This document shows, in pieces, positions 20,628-33,504 of a DNA stretch of 64,000 bases. Source of the DNA: Gnetum montanum (Eukaryota > Streptophyta > Gnetopsida > Gnetales > Gnetaceae); contig MNCI01012642.1 of the NCBI GenBank assembly GCA_015680685.1, positions 724,800 to 788,799 on the forward strand, given 5' to 3'. Numbering within the stretch: position 1 is the first letter of the stretch; each line of letters starts with the position of its first letter. The notes under the pieces were generated by a model. The model saw nothing but the letters and a program-made list of their open reading frames with translations. It had not been told where the DNA came from and made no database searches. Both the position numbers and the translations under genes were made by a program.

Positions 20628-21465
20628 TGATGAGTGGCGAGATACCCCTACACTCAACCATATGAATACGAGCGTTTTCACATGCGATTCAGTCGAACTC
20701 AGCAGACGGACTAGTTGTGGCACCTAGATCATTAACCTTAGATTGCAGTTTACTGTCTTCACACCTGGACTAGTATTAGCTCTGTCACATATGATTTAGT
20801 CCAGAGTGAGGTGTATGATGTGTTCTAACCTAATGCTACTCCTAAAGGCAGTGGAAAGTAATATTAACTAAGCTAAGCTAAGAGGAAATGGTAAGAAAAT
20901 CTAATCTAGCCTAAGTGTGATGAGTAGGCGATTTCTTGATCATCCATACATATCTTGGAATTCATGCATGACTACCATTGGGATTACCAAATGCAGATCC
21001 TAGGTACGCCATTAGGTTACCAAGTAGTCACACTTAAATGCTCGTAATCAAGTCGTACTCATTCCATGTTACTAGGAGATAAGGGTGAGAGAAACTAATT
21101 CGGAAAATAGTAAATGACATTTAAATAAATAAATAAATAACAAAGTGAATGCTGCAATGATGAAGTAATCTCGATATTTATTGTTGGTCATGTGTGCGTC
21201 CAAGTATGTCACACTCAAATAAAAAATGTCATACAATTACATTCACCACATTGTGGGCAGACACGGGAAAAATAATTTAACTTTGGAGGGATCAAACTGC
21301 CAGAGACTAGCTACAATCTGACTCCTAATGATGAAACAAGGGAGAGCCACTTCTTATTTATAAACATTACGGTGGACTGTGATATCGCGTATGCGATATT
21401 GCATGGGAAGACGCGATATTGTGGGGGATGCGATATCACGACGGACACGATATTGTGTTCCATCA
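20628..21465 (-). repeat. Element C 3' LTR
   Basis: An 838-bp LTR from TGATGAGTGGCGAG to TTCCATCA (plus strand), paired with 28104-28921 and closely related to LTR B. Confidence 0.93.
21355..21465 (-). promoter_or_regulatory. U3 promoter of the 3' LTR of C
   Basis: TATAAATA on the minus strand at 21355-21362, about 103 bp from the LTR start, with GATATC/GATATT repeats at about 21380-21455. Confidence 0.68.
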
Positions 21466-21618
21466 TACACCAACGATTGAATAAAAACTTGTCCTTGAGC
21501 TACAGTGATTACACAGTGGATAGGTATGGGATTATTAGATGGAGAAAAAAAATGAACTGATGCTGCAGTGTGGGAAGACACAACATAGAAAAATGCTACA
21601 ACTATAAAAATTGAGAAC

Positions 21619-24312
21619 TCATGTAGTTCCTGGTGGCGGTGTCTCCTCCATGGGCTCTTTCCCTTTGTCATGTGCTCCAAGCTTTGAAGCTTGATGGTGT
21701 TGAAGTATGGCCTGGAGCTTCTCCTCTTCAGTCTGAGGGTCTTGTGTCGTCCATGCTAGTGGTCCAATGTTTGATGTAGTCGGCACCTCCCACGGATAGG
21801 GTAGTTGCGGGAAAATCTGGTTAGCTTTGACATACCATGCCATGAACACCCGTTGTTCCTTCCCATAGGCTCTAGCTTTGTCTTTGTATTCGTGAAGATC
21901 TATTAGTCATCAAGCCAAGTTGGTTGCAACATCTTTTTATCCTTGGTACCTAGCTTTTACCACCTCGAGTTCAGAATTTGCAACATCTAGTTTTTCTGTC
22001 AGCTTCTTGCGTTCTGTAAATTTTGCTTCATATTTGATGTGGGTGGAAGCTACCTACTACTCAAGCTATGTTCTCAGGCACCCTGCTGTTAACATGGCAA
22101 GGTTTGCATATTTGAGGTTTTCCAACTCCATGTACTCTGTCAAGTCCTAAATTTGTAGGTCCTAGTTCTTAACTTCCGCTTGGTGGATGAAGGCGTAGGT
22201 GTCCAATATGGCCCCCCCAATTAATGTGTTGAGCACTGATAGTGTTGATTTGAGCCTTGGCCATATGGATCTCCTTTTCTAGGATTTGTTTGTACATCCC
22301 CATCTGATTGTGGAAGTGCTCCTTCAGCTTCTCATGTTTTTTAGCCTCGTTCTACCACGTGCTTATCTCAATTGCTAATTTTTGTCAAATAGCGCACACC
22401 TCCTCCATTGAGACGGTTCAATTTTCTCTAGCTAAACTGCTTACATCTCGGTTGACCCAAATAAATTGTTCTCGTAACTGATGAAAGTGTTCATTGAGAA
22501 CATTATTTTTTTTCTCCACAGAGGTTAACCAAAGATTATCTATAACCAACTTCTTGTTCTCTTCTCTAAGGCCTTGAGTGCCTTAAGATATGCATGAGTT
22601 TGCACTTCTGCTATGGAGGCATCCCAAACAACCTTTTCCTTTTCTTTTGCCACCCTCTTATTCTCTGCGATCAACTTTGTTAGTTACTCGGTTCTAAAAT
22701 TTTCTAACTGTTCTATGGGAACAAATTGCAGAGGATCCTATTGTGCTACTTGTAAGGTCACGAGCTGCTCTTGTAGTTTCTGCACTTCAGCTTCAGCATG
22801 CTCAGCCCTTACTTCAGATATGACCAGCTTTCCCTTTTTGGAAATGAGGTCTGATTGAATTTCTGTGACATCTTGAGGGATGTCAAACAGGGACGTTAGA
22901 ACTTGCCCTATTTGTAGCAATCGATCTAGTGCATCCTTATGTTCTACAGGATTCATTGAGGTTCTGGCAAGAGTTTGAGCATCCTGTGCTCTTGAGAGAT
23001 TTATCGGTGGCACAACAGGTACGTTGAAAGATTATTTGATATGGTCAGCGACCACTTTAGTAGCTCCCATGGCATTTTGGTGTTGCATGACCATCACAGT
23101 GGCCCCTTCACCAGTCTCCAACTGCACCTAGAAAGATGCCACGTTCCCTGAAATCTATTGTGACCATCTACTTTTCCCTCCTCCTATTTGAATGGATAAT
23201 TTTCCCCTTGTGTGATCTAATGAAATTGTAGGCTAATTGGCATCATCGATGAAGTGAAAGAGGTTTGCGTCATCATGACTTCCCCAATTGACCATCTCAA
23301 CGATGGCCCTAAGATGGCTCATCGACGGTCTGTAGTCTTATGGCGGCGATGGATGATCCTAGCCTATGCTAGGCCCTGCTTCCTATTTTTGGCTGGGACC
23401 TATGGCTGGAGGTTGACTAGGTCCAGCCATCTATTCTTCTTCTTCTTCAGGTCCCAACTCTTCTTTAGTGCTTTTCTTTGGAGCTGGAGCCTTTAGCAAT
23501 TTAGCATACGAAGCAGTCTGCGCTTTTCGGAGGACGTCATTGGTGTATCCCCGAATACTAGCCCATTGGCACAACTTTCTAATAAGACATCTATCTTCTG
23601 TTCTTCAAACCACCTCAGGATCTCCATCAAATAGCTGCACATCTTATAGCTGCATACATGGATATTCTTTTCAAGCCTTTTGTGGGGAAGAGGTGATATG
23701 TTCCAATTTTGAAATAAACTCTCCCTTCCATCATCAATTCACCAAAAGCTTTGTCTCTACCATAAGCCTTCTCCAACCAATCTTTTCGCACATCAAGGTC
23801 TGAACAGGTAGATAACTGAGCAACCTTAGGCCTTGTATTCGGAAGGTTTAACACTTCCAAAATGGCCTGTGTAGAGAAGTCAACTAGCACACCACAAATG
23901 TTAACACTGGTTTCTTGCTCCTTATTGTGCCAAAACTGGTACTTATCTCCTAGGTACCAGGCACCACTTTTCAAGAGGATAGGCTAGAAGGGAGATCCCT
24001 TGAGGTGATCCCTAACAGCCTTAGAAGCGAACTCTACAAAGGATTTGAAGTTTAACTCCACAATCACTGCAGTGAATGTGGACTTCTCATGGATAACCTG
24101 AACACATTCTGGGGGTAACGTGAGCTGTTGTCCCAGTTTAGGCATAGTAGCAGCTCCTCCTTCTACCCACCCAGACCATCTGGTAGGAGGTTCATCTTGA
24201 TGGATGCTAAATGAGTGCTCCTCCTATTTTTCATGTTGTTCAGCAGGGCCTTGTCTTCCACCTCTCCGAGATCGTTTCTTTCCACCTTGAGCTGTGCATG
24301 TTTTGGGGCCAT
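21619..24312 (-). pseudogene. ORF2 of element C
   Basis: The frame runs on the minus strand from ATG 24312 (Met-Ala-Pro-Lys-His) to TGA 21619, about 897 codons, broken by stops and at least one frameshift near the start. The conserved N-terminal domain is visible at 23974-23627 (SGAWYLGDKYQFWHN, DFSTQAILEVLNLPN, FKIGTYHLFPTKGLKRIS). At 23013-22738 comes an acidic helical stretch (LLQIGQVLTSLFDIPQDV), then a long charged coiled-coil-like region. The C-terminus (21849-21619) is MAWYVKANQIFPQLPYPWEV followed by a KGKEPMEE segment and PPPGTT. It has its own putative promoter 471 bp upstream. It has no pol neighbour, so the retained length argues that it mattered for the element. Molecular function is unknown. 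Confidence 0.78.
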
Positions 24313-24594
24313 CTACAATCACACAGGTCAACCGTTAGTAAGGTTATTTTGAAGTTAAGTTATACCTTACTGCTTGCCTTAGTTAAAGATCTTATGTTAT
24401 AACGTGTGATCGTGCCCAAAAGTTTGTAATAATGAGTCCTGTGACTTAGGTGGTTTTCATTTTAGTTTCCTGGTATCCCTAAGGGTTATATGATTTTAGG
24501 AACAATTATTCTAAGTGTTATAGTTAATTATCCTAATTGATGTCCTTTTGGTGATGATAAATTTCAAAAGGGTTAGGCACTTTTCAATAAGTGT

Positions 24595-24611
24595 TTCTCC
24601 CCCACGACTAA
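24595..24611 (-). promoter_or_regulatory. G-rich motif upstream of ORF2 in C
   Basis: The minus strand reads CTTAGTCGTGGGGGAGA, about 285 bp before the ORF2 ATG. Same place as in B. Confidence 0.5.
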
Positions 24612-24782
24612 GCAAAACACTCTGGGTTCAAGCAAGTTCAAACAGAATTAAAATCAAAGCACCAATAAGCAAGATATGGATAGAAAAGAAAGGGTCACTC
24701 AATAGCAAGTCGCAGAGAAAAATTTCAACAACTCCCCCCATGTGAATGGCAAAATGATGCTAAGTGTTGTGGCAGGGGTACC

Positions 24783-24864
24783 TATTTATAGGTAAATAGG
24801 ACACGATATCGCGTATAATACATCACTTACACGATATCACATGGGACACGATATCTCGTCCCTA
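24783..24864 (-). promoter_or_regulatory. Internal promoter of element C: GATATC array plus TATA box
   Basis: On the minus strand TATAAATA (24783-24790) follows three GATATC palindromes (24795-24860). Position and repeats match the internal array of B. Confidence 0.6.
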
Positions 24865-25632
24865 GTCATGTGAGACACTAAGGAAATACTAAATTTTTAA
24901 AGAATTTTCTTGAAATTAATGTTAAAAATTGAGGACATTAGCTATAATCAAAATGTTCTAGGGTAATTTCATTGATCTAAAAGGCACCATTAATGATGAC
25001 GGTGTGGATTTATCTATAAAACCTTGGGTGGTAAGAAAAAGGGTATGCAATGGTACATTGGAATGTTGAAGTTCAGAGGGATAATAGTAGGGAAAGAAAA
25101 TCAATTAAAAAATTAAGCTAAGGATAAGAGATTGTGTATGTAAGCTATGTCCTAAGTGAAGATTATAACAAAAATTACACAAGTGGGTCCTCCCCAAAGC
25201 AGGTTCCATTCTATAATGCCCTTATGTAACCACACTGAAAGTGTCTGTGGGAACTAGAAGGGTTAAATGTAATCCGCACTAACTCCACAAAACACACACA
25301 TGTAAATATCACCGGAATGAGATGAGAATTCTATGCTACACAGGACACAAGCTACAATTACATGAAAAGTGATATGAGACGAAGTATAGAAAGGGATCAT
25401 AGAGATTGGGACATGAGGTAACTGACCGAGGGCATAATGAATCCTACGTGTAAAGCATGATTAACGTGTCATTAACCCATCATTCCAAGATCAGGACCAA
25501 GTCCATTCCTCTAATCAATGACATCGCATTGTTTCATCCCATGATGAACACCTATGAGAGTACCAAAACAACAATGCATACAATCACTTGGCGTTTTGTA
25601 CAAGGGAGGAGTGATTTTTGTTTTATGGCACA

Positions 25633-25668
<36 letters not shown>

Positions 25669-26248
25669 GAATACTAAATCCAGAGAAGCTGACAAACTTC
25701 AGGCATGGGTGCATGTCTTTCCAGTGGAACCCCCTAGAATAGCAGTTGATTTTTGAGTGCCCTTTTGATTACTCTTACTCCCATTTTTCATTAGATCTAC
25801 AAGGATCTTAGTACAACCACGTTGCATGATAACTCCCACAGCTATCACCAAAGAGAATCCACAAGTCCCCTTGATGTCACACCCTAATCATTCCCTCTTG
25901 GTCCATCCTTCTTCATTCAGGGTACAATGAACACAAAATTAATTTTAAGTTTTAAAAATGTCAAGAATATCATTGTACTCTCAAATAGAACCTCTTATTT
26001 GTAGAGTGGATGAGAGGGTGTAATGTGCTCACTATCGAAAATAATTGATCACTCATGACTTAATAACATAGAACACACCTCAACCAATGATCCACATGAG
26101 TGTTTTATTCATAGATGAGATTACTTACAAAAATGTAAAAAGACAAAAACACAAAAAGATAAAACAAAAAGTTGAAAAATGAAAAACTAGAAAATAAAAA
26201 CTTGTAAAATTAAAAAAAATGAAAACTATTTATTAATCCTACTTGTTA
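24865..26248. other. Element C spacer, noncoding
   Basis: AT-rich sequence between the gag stop and the internal promoter, shared with B. It contains a CT microsatellite and no recognisable gene. Confidence 0.75.
25636..25665. repeat. CT microsatellite
   Basis: About 15 CT dinucleotides. The equivalent place in B is an assembly N. Confidence 0.9.
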
Positions 26249-27962
26249 TTAAAATGGGAGATATCCCCCATAACTAAACGATTGAGTATGGCAAGGATTA
26301 ATAAATGAAAGATAAGGATCCTTGCATGTTGGAAGTATTGGAACTTGGCCATACTTATCCCCTCGGGGTTCACACACTTGATTATAATGAGCATAGTGGG
26401 GCACTTTATATGATGTAGTTCCCGAATAACGAGTTGACCCACTATGATGTTTTTGACCGTTAGATGGTATGCAAGGATTGGGTTGATGCCTCCCATGGTT
26501 GTGTTCATTGGGCCGTATTATTGTTGGAGTGTGAGTTGGTGGCCCTGATGAAGTTACATGAGGTGTTGGGTTCGAAGGTAAGGGTGCACCACAGTGTGGG
26601 ACTTGTGCTAAGTTGGAAGATGTAGTGTCCTCTAAATTGGGTTGTCCCTTCCTACGGCCATGTTTAAAGAAAGGACACTTTGGATGTTGAGGAGGTTTCT
26701 CACTGTTGTTGGTAGTATTAGCACAAGTAACATTCGTGGGTTGTTGCTGTGGTGCAGGCACCTTAGGAACAGTTAGTGGCACTGTGGAAGGAGGGAAAGG
26801 ATAAGAATATTGAAAGCTAGGAGGCATATAAGGTGCACAAGGTGGTGGTTGTGTTGGAGGCATGGGTTGATAGTATTGAGGAGAATGGTACTATGGTGCG
26901 ATAAAGTGTGTTGGCCCAATTGGAGAAATAGGATGTTGAACTAGATAAGCATTCGGGTTAGAAAATATGAAGGGTGCATCCAGTTTAGCGGTGATCTCCC
27001 CCACGACTGGGATTGTTGCCACTATGATCGAACACAGTATCTCTGTACGAACTTTGGATGTAACGTGTTTCCCCAATGCTCATGTGAATGTAATAATATT
27101 GGGCATTAGCCCTTGGGGTGATCGTATAGGCATATGTTGCATTCATATGTATGATTGGTAGTTGAGCTCTTCTTTTCTTTATCCCTTCTTTTTGAATGTC
27201 TAATGTTTTTTCCTGCTTCTTGGGTTGTCAAAACTCTATCTCCAATGGTGTTGATATATTCTCCATACTTTTGATACATCCATTCCAACATCTTATTGAT
27301 CTTTGCCTCGGCTTCTTCTAACGATTGTTGTATTGGCAAAGATGATGTTTCCACCTTGNCAATAGTGCATAATATCTTTCTAAGGCCATGTCCAAAGGTT
27401 CATGTTATGCTTTTTTCCATCCTTGGATTTGTTTCCTCAAGGCTGACACTCTTGCATAGGTTTGATATTTTTCATTAAAGACTTCTACCATTGTTGACCA
27501 GCATCGTATTGAATTTGGTTTTAATGATCTATACCGTACTTTTTCTTGCTCAACGAGTGTCATAGGAAAGAGCTTAAGTTTCTGCAACCCATTATCAATG
27601 TTATTCCACGTGCAAGCATCGTAGAAGGCTTGTAAATGTTGATGCGGATCTAAATCATAGCCTCCTGAAAATGTAGGAAAGTTGTTTAAATCGAGCCTGG
27701 GTAGAAGGCTCTCTTTACGATGCCTATGTGAGATTCAAACAACCACTTGTATTTGCATTAAGCTTGTAGTGACCAGTAGGGGTTCATTGTTATTAGGTAA
27801 GTTAGGCTTTCGTGCATTGCAATGACATTGCTTTTGTTCATTTTTATAAGAAACCCCTACTTCGGGTTGTATACTCCAATCTTCATTGTCATATAGTTCG
27901 TTGGTTCTCCAATGAACTTCCTCACTAAGTGTGGCATTATTATTATCTTGTAGGAGAGGCAT
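26249..27962 (-). pseudogene. gag of element C with pol-type C-terminus
   Basis: On the minus strand the frame starts at ATG 27962 (Met-Pro-Leu-Leu-Gln), a start shared with G and E. A capsid domain (27590-27400: KLKLFPMTLV, RCWSTMVEVFNEKYQTYARV, LRKQIQGWK) is followed by the zinc-knuckle-like CNICLYDHPKG-stop-C (CX2CX3HX4C, near 27130-27100). Next is a proline-rich region (PPTQPPPCAPYMPPSFQY), a second cysteine-basic motif (CPFFKHGRRKGQ) and the terminus FSYGGYLPF with stop 26249-26251. The end matches the pol C-terminus of D, so protease to integrase are missing without loss of the polyprotein end. An N at 27359 and several stops break the frame. Confidence 0.83.
27359..27359. other. Assembly N in gag of C
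   Basis: A single N within the gag frame; some bases are probably missing or duplicated here. Confidence 0.7.
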
Positions 27963-28083
27963 TGTGAAGTTGTGCATGAATTACGTGTGACTTTTAATAA
28001 TTATTTCTTCTTTCTTAAGAGATATATCATTAATTCCTATATAGTGACCTTGTATGATATAACTAATCTAGATATTTAGCACT

Positions 28084-28102
28084 ATCCCCGACAACGACAC
28101 CT
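28084..28102 (-). promoter_or_regulatory. Primer binding site of element C, tRNA-Asp-like
   Basis: The minus strand reads AGGTGTCGTTGTCGGGGAT, one base from the LTR; 15 of 19 bases match the tRNA-Asp primer sequence. Confidence 0.75.
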
Positions 28103-28103
28103 A

Positions 28104-28921
28104 TGATGAGTGGTGAGATACCCCTACACTCAACCATACGAATACGAGTGTTTTCACGTGTGATCTAGTCAAACTCCGTAGACGGACAAGTTGTGGCACC
28201 TAGATCATTAACCTTAGGTCGTAGTTCGATGTCTTCCCACCTGGACTAGTATTAGCTTTGTCATGTATGGTTTGGTCTAGAGTGAGGTGTATGATGTGTT
28301 CTAACCTAATGCTACTCCTGAAGGTAGTGGAAAGTAATATTAACTAAGCTAAGCTAAGAGGAAAGGGTAAGAAAATCTAATCTAGCCTACGTGCGATGAG
28401 CAGCCAATTCCTTGATCATCTGTACACATCTTGGACTTCGTGCATGGCTACCACTAGGATTACCAAGTGTAGACCCTAGGTACGCCACTGGGTTACCAAG
28501 TAGTCACACTTAACTGCTCGTAATCAAGTCGTACTCATTCCGCGTTACTAGGAGATAAGGGTGAGAAAAACTAATTAGGAAAGTAGTAAATGACATTTAA
28601 ATAAACAAATAAATAACAAAGTGAATGCTGCAATGATGAAGTAATCTCAATCTTTATTGCTGGTCATGTACGTGTCCAAGTACGTCACACTTGAATAAAG
28701 AATGTCATACAATTACATTCACCACACTGCGGGCAAACATGGGAAAAATAATCTAACTCTGGAGGGACCAAACTGCCAAAGTCTAGCTACAATCTAACTC
28801 CTAATGATGAAACAAGGGAGAGCCGCTTCTTATTTATAGACATTGTGGCGAACTGCAATATCGTGTACATGATATCGTGGGGGATGCAATATCATGGCCC
28901 ATGTGATATCACATTCCATCA
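28104..28921 (-). repeat. Element C 5' LTR
   Basis: An 818-bp LTR paired with 20628-21465. TATA box at 28831-28838 (minus strand), with a shortened GATATC array at 28855-28915. Confidence 0.93.
28831..28921 (-). promoter_or_regulatory. U3 promoter of the 5' LTR of C
   Basis: TATAAATA preceded by four GATATC/AATATC repeats on the minus strand. One repeat is missing relative to the 3' LTR. Confidence 0.65.
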
Positions 28922-28926
28922 ATGTC

Positions 28927-31479
28927 CTTACTACATTTTGCAACTCTTGGTAGTCATTCATCCTTTTAGTTAGATTCTCAATAGTTGATCTTTGATCTAT
29001 GAAACATACTTTGAGAATTTCAAGTTTAGTATTAGCCATCGCAAGCTTGTCCTTGGTGTCCTTGTGATGATTGAACTCAACCTTGTACAACAAGTACGAG
29101 TTGGCCACCTACTTCTCCAACTCAGATCATGGCTATCTAGTAGTCAACATGGCCAGAGTTACATAATAGAGATTGGCAAGCTCCATATACTCCATCATCT
29201 CCTCAATTTGCAACTCCTTTATGCAAATTTCTACTTTGTTGTAGGAATCTATTTCACCAACGATGGATTCCCAAACTTTCTTTTCTTGTTAGAGGGCTTC
29301 ATTTTCCTTTGCCTTTACCAATTGGATATGTTTTTCATTTACTTCCTTTTGTAGACTAACCTACTCTTTGTAATGATCTTTAATTTTCTCAAATTTGAGA
29401 GTTTCAGATTTCTAGGTGGCTATCTCAATTGTAGTCTTCTGACAAAGGGAGTGCACCTCCTCCATGTTGAGATTCTTATTGTTTACTACCAATCTCCTTA
29501 GCTCTATGTTTACTTTGGCTAGCTACTCTTGCTGTTGATGGATGAAATTTGTTAACTATTACTTGTGCACATCAACATTTTGTAGGTGATTGTTCTCTAT
29601 AGTCAATTGGATGTTCTCTTGGTACGTCTAATCCAAGGCCTTTTGAATCTTGTGCTATGTGGCTTCTACCAAGGATTTGTAGAACACTGCTATCTCCATT
29701 ACATTTTCAACCCATTTGAGCCTAGATTGAAGCTATTGCATAGCTTAATCTCTTGTGAGTGCTAGGTTGAGAAATGTAAGGCTAGCAATCTAAGGTCTTC
29801 GTTCAGCCACTTCCAGAGCCAAGAGTTCATTGTGCTTCCTAGCTATTTCAAGTTGTTCCTCCAATATGATGTTTTTGCCCCTTACCTCTAGTAACTTTGG
29901 CTAGGTTGTGGGGATGTTAATTAGGAGGTCAAAGACATATAGAAGTGGTTGCCTAATTCCCATGAATCAGTCTAGCAGTTCCTCATGCTATGCTACAATT
30001 ATTCTATCACTTATAGTTCCTATGAATGTCTACATATCTTTGAGTGTAGTGATGTCTAGTGCAGATGCTATAGGTGCATTGAGCATTTCAGCAATCTTAT
30101 TAGCAACCACTTCTACTACTATTTCCTACCCATAGTGTTGCATCACCAAAGTAGTTGTTCCTTCATGCTCCTCCAAGTGCATCAAAAAGGATGCAACATT
30201 TCCAAACATTTCTAGAAGTGGTTATTTTGTGAGAGATACTGTGACCTTTGTGGCACTTGGATTTGACCTCATGGGTAACTACATTTTTTGGGCTAAGAAA
30301 ATGGATCCACCTCACCCATGAAATTGATTGTTCAAGTCACCTCATTAAGGTGACTCATGGCTGATCTATATATGGATGGGTCCCCACCACTCATGCATGC
30401 TCTTTGCTTTTGTTCACTCAAGAGCCATTGTCTGTATTTGTGTAACCATTGGGTGATTACAGTAATGTCTGGCACTATTATTTGAGTGGTAGGTGGTGGT
30501 GGTCACTACTCCTCTTCTTGAATTATGGTTAAAGGCATATTTTCCTTCATCATTTCCATTGTGTTGGTGGCTAGAATAGTTCTAACATCATCATTGGTGC
30601 AATGGACTATTCCTCCTCCTTGGTAGAGTTTCCTGATGAGACATGGGAAAGGGAGTGCCTTCCTTCCATGTTCATTTTCATTAAAGGGCTTCCCCATATC
30701 TAGATAGATTAGTTATGAAAGGTTGATCAAGAATCTTCCACTTAGAGTAATGCATACTCAGGTAGAGGAGGTAACGATTTTTCTTATTCTCACCATGGGA
30801 TTGAGGTGGAAGGCCACAATCTTATAATGGATCTTCTCTACTAGTGTGAGTGCATCAAACTCCATGTGGTCAACATCATCACATCATCACATCCATTCTT
30901 TCTTGATGCTCAGATCTACCTGCATCAGGATCTCAATAAGATTCATCCCTATTTTGGTCAACCCAAGTTTTGCAGTAATGGCTTGCACTAAGTAGGACAT
31001 TGAGATGTTCTTGATCTTTACTATTGCTCTAGGCTACCTATTATTCTAGAACAAAAACATCTCTCCCATGTCCCACTCCCTTGTAAAAGTGATGATTAGC
31101 CACATGGGAGAAGCCTTTTGTTGGTCTTGCACTTCTCTTAATGCATGCTCCAAGAAAGGGCCAAAGTTTAACTATTGGAGCACCAATTTTTGGACCTTAC
31201 TTAATTTTATTTCATCTAGGCAGGCCTCTATTAAGGTCACCTCAAGGTTTGCTGGTTGTGCAAGTGCATCATCTTGATGAAAGTGTTTTGTTGCTACTAT
31301 TATTGGTTCTAGAATCTATTTGATAGATTTCACTTTTGCCTCCTCCCCAAGAATACTTGTGGCATGGGTTATGAGTGTTTCTTCTTGTTGGGGCTGTTCT
31401 TAGCCTCTTCCCATTCTAGGCCATTTTTCCCTTAGTTGCAATAGTCTTTCTTCCTATGTGTGCTTTCTTTTGGTGCCAT
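28927..31479 (-). pseudogene. ORF2 of element D, N-terminal and central part
   Basis: On the minus strand the frame starts at ATG 31479 (Met-Ala-Pro-Lys-Glu-Ser). The N-terminal block, related to those of B, C and G, lies between about 31300 and 30500, ending near GRKALPFPCLIRKLYQGGGI. A long coiled-coil-like region fills 30300-28927, including a stretch near 29100-28990 (LLYKVEFNHHKDTKDKLAMA). Element C cuts the frame at 28922-28926 and the C-terminus continues at 20627. It is more diverged from B and C than those are from each other, and stops are frequent. Confidence 0.65.
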
Positions 31480-31744
31480 CTATGGTCACAACACATCCAT
31501 GGATTAGTAGATGTAATGTATAACTTTAAAGTTTTTGAATACCTTTTCTCATTAGTTAGTTACACTTTGGCTAAGGTTGGAACATGGTAGATTGATTATT
31601 AATTATTGATTATAATTATTACTAAAGTTTGTTGAAAAGGTTTAACTCTTGTAATTTAATGTTTAATAGTTGACTTTTCAGTTAAACCTTTGTGGGAGTT
31701 AGAAAAACTTGAGGAAAATTTTCTATCAAAAATGATACATTTGT

Positions 31745-31760
31745 GGTCCCCATGACAAAG
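31745..31760 (-). promoter_or_regulatory. G-rich motif upstream of ORF2 in D
   Basis: The minus strand reads CTTTGTCATGGGGACC, about 270 bp before the ORF2 ATG. Equivalent in place to 12633-12652 and 24595-24611. Confidence 0.45.
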
Positions 31761-31914
31761 AGCTTACCTTCAATAGCTACAAGGTCGAAGAATGGAGTGA
31801 TTTGAATAAATGGTTTGTGAGTTAAGGGCTCTAGAAGGTTTTTGGCTCTGAGAAATGGAAATGCTCCTTTAGCATTTGCGAGAAAATGTAAAATTTTCTA
31901 GGTGGGCTTGTGCC

Positions 31915-32012
31915 TATTTATACTATTTTCCTAGCACATTGAAAAGGCCCTATATACAAGGCCTTGTATATGGGCTTGCTTCGTTGATAGGGCCTCGTAT
32001 ATGAGGCCCATT
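31915..32012 (-). promoter_or_regulatory. Internal promoter of element D: GGCC-type array plus TATA box
   Basis: On the minus strand TATAAATA (31915-31922) follows GGCC-containing repeats at 31945-32010. These include the 20-bp perfect palindrome ATATACAAGGCCTTGTATAT (31952-31971) and a near-palindrome GGGCCTCGTATATGAGGCCC. The repeats resemble the GGCC type of D's own LTR rather than the GATATC type of B and C. The ORF2 ATG is about 436 bp downstream. Confidence 0.58.
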
Positions 32013-33504
32013 TGCTAGAATTTTCAAAGTTGAATATCTCTAGAAATATAATGAATTTTTCAATGAAATTAGGATCCATAGAATTCTAGAAAAGCCAAGA
32101 ATATGACAAAATTATTAAAAAGGATCTTTGAAATCTCAAAAATTGAGAAATTTGATGGAGAACATACTTAATGAACAAAATATGTAAAGGAGCACATGGT
32201 CTGATGTGAAAGATGGGTGTATGAAAGATTCTAGTTGCGAGAATGCCTAGGGATAAGGTACTTAATGAACCCAACCAAGGGATATGCAAGTGGGTCCTTC
32301 TCATAGTAAGCACATGACCTGTTAGCCCTTGCATAATCTTAACCTAAGGAGTCCATTAGCTCTAGAGGTGACTAATGGTCAACAAAATTTAGGGAGAAAA
32401 ACCTAGAAGATTCTACCTAAGAATTCAAATATATCAGACCAAGATATGAAATCAAGAGCCCAAACACCAAAATTGAAGTGAGTTATGGACAACATAAGTG
32501 GATGATGGAAAAGCTGGAATGGAATTCCAAACTAAGGTTGTAAGAAGTCGCTTGTGGAGTTCATGTTTAAAATGACTAAAAAAGATCCATCCTTAGTCCA
32601 GACTAAAACCAACCTTGTTTAGTAACTTCACATGGCCACTCCAAGGCTACTCCACCCCCACCAACCCCCTCCCTNAAACAACCACCATACCATAAAGAAA
32701 AGAAAAGAGAAGTAAGAAGTGCGAGGGGACCTTCAAGCATGGGTACATGTCTTTCTAGTTTCATAACCAATGCTTGTAGCCTATTTATTTTTCTAAGGGG
32801 TGTGCTTTGAATTTCCATAATGTTTTATAATATTTTTCTTTTTGGATGGAAACCACACCATGCAAAGACTTTATTTGACTTCCTATTTAGTAGTTGGAAT
32901 GGAATAGTAAGAAGTCCATGAAAAACACTCAAGCACTCAAGTATATAGAAAAGTACAAAGAGTATTGAGTCCCCTTGAAGTCACATCCTGTTCAAACCTT
33001 TGAATCCATTCCAATTCTAGAAACTACCAAGGTCTTAAATTTATTAAAAGTTGATTTAATAAAAAAGACCTCAAATTTTCAAAATAAGGAAAACCATAGA
33101 GTTTGCGGATGGGCAAATGTCATGGACTCATTACATATTCTATGAAAAAGAAACCATGACTGAGCCATTGGTACAAAAATTCAAAAATAGAAACCAGGAA
33201 GTAGCAAACCAAACATTAAGTACAAACCACCATTAGTAGCAACTATAACACCAGTGTGTCATGTTGGCAATAAATTTCTTTTATTAGCAAAAATTTGAAA
33301 ACCACACTTAAACAAAACAAAACAAAGTATAGAAGAAAGTGTGAAATATCCAATAAAGATTCAAATGGACTAATGATGGTGTAGAACAAAAAAATGGTGT
33401 AACATAGAAAAATTTTAAAAATCAATAAGTTGTAAAATAAATAGAATACAAAATAAAAAATGTGGAAAACAAAAAGTAGAAAATCTAAGAAGGCATATGA
33501 ATTA
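32013..33504. other. Element D spacer, noncoding
   Basis: AT-rich sequence between the polyprotein stop and the internal promoter. It shares blocks with the spacers of A, B and C, such as GTGGGTCCTTCTC near 32290, and has an A-rich stretch at 33350-33490. A single N is at 32675. No gene seen. Confidence 0.7.
32675..32675. other. Assembly N in the spacer of D
   Basis: A single N flanked by a C-rich run; an unresolved join. Confidence 0.6.

Larger units (their letters stand above)
20628..28921 (-). mobile_element. LTR retrotransposon C, non-autonomous gag + ORF2, nested in D
   Basis: This 8,294-bp element has ATGTC duplications at 20623-20627 and 28922-28926, both inside D's ORF2. In element order (minus strand): 5' LTR (28104-28921), primer site, gag with capsid and zinc-knuckle regions, pol-type C-terminus, spacer, internal GATATC/TATA promoter, ORF2, and 3' LTR (20628-21465). 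There is no protease, RT or integrase. It is closest to B, and with G forms a group lacking pol. As the youngest layer at this spot it is the best preserved of that group, though its frames still contain stops. Confidence 0.94.

Noticed and set aside
25457-25756. Open frames over the CT microsatellite on both strands
   Set aside because: They contain Ser-Leu or Arg-Glu repeats from the microsatellite and are not conserved in B.
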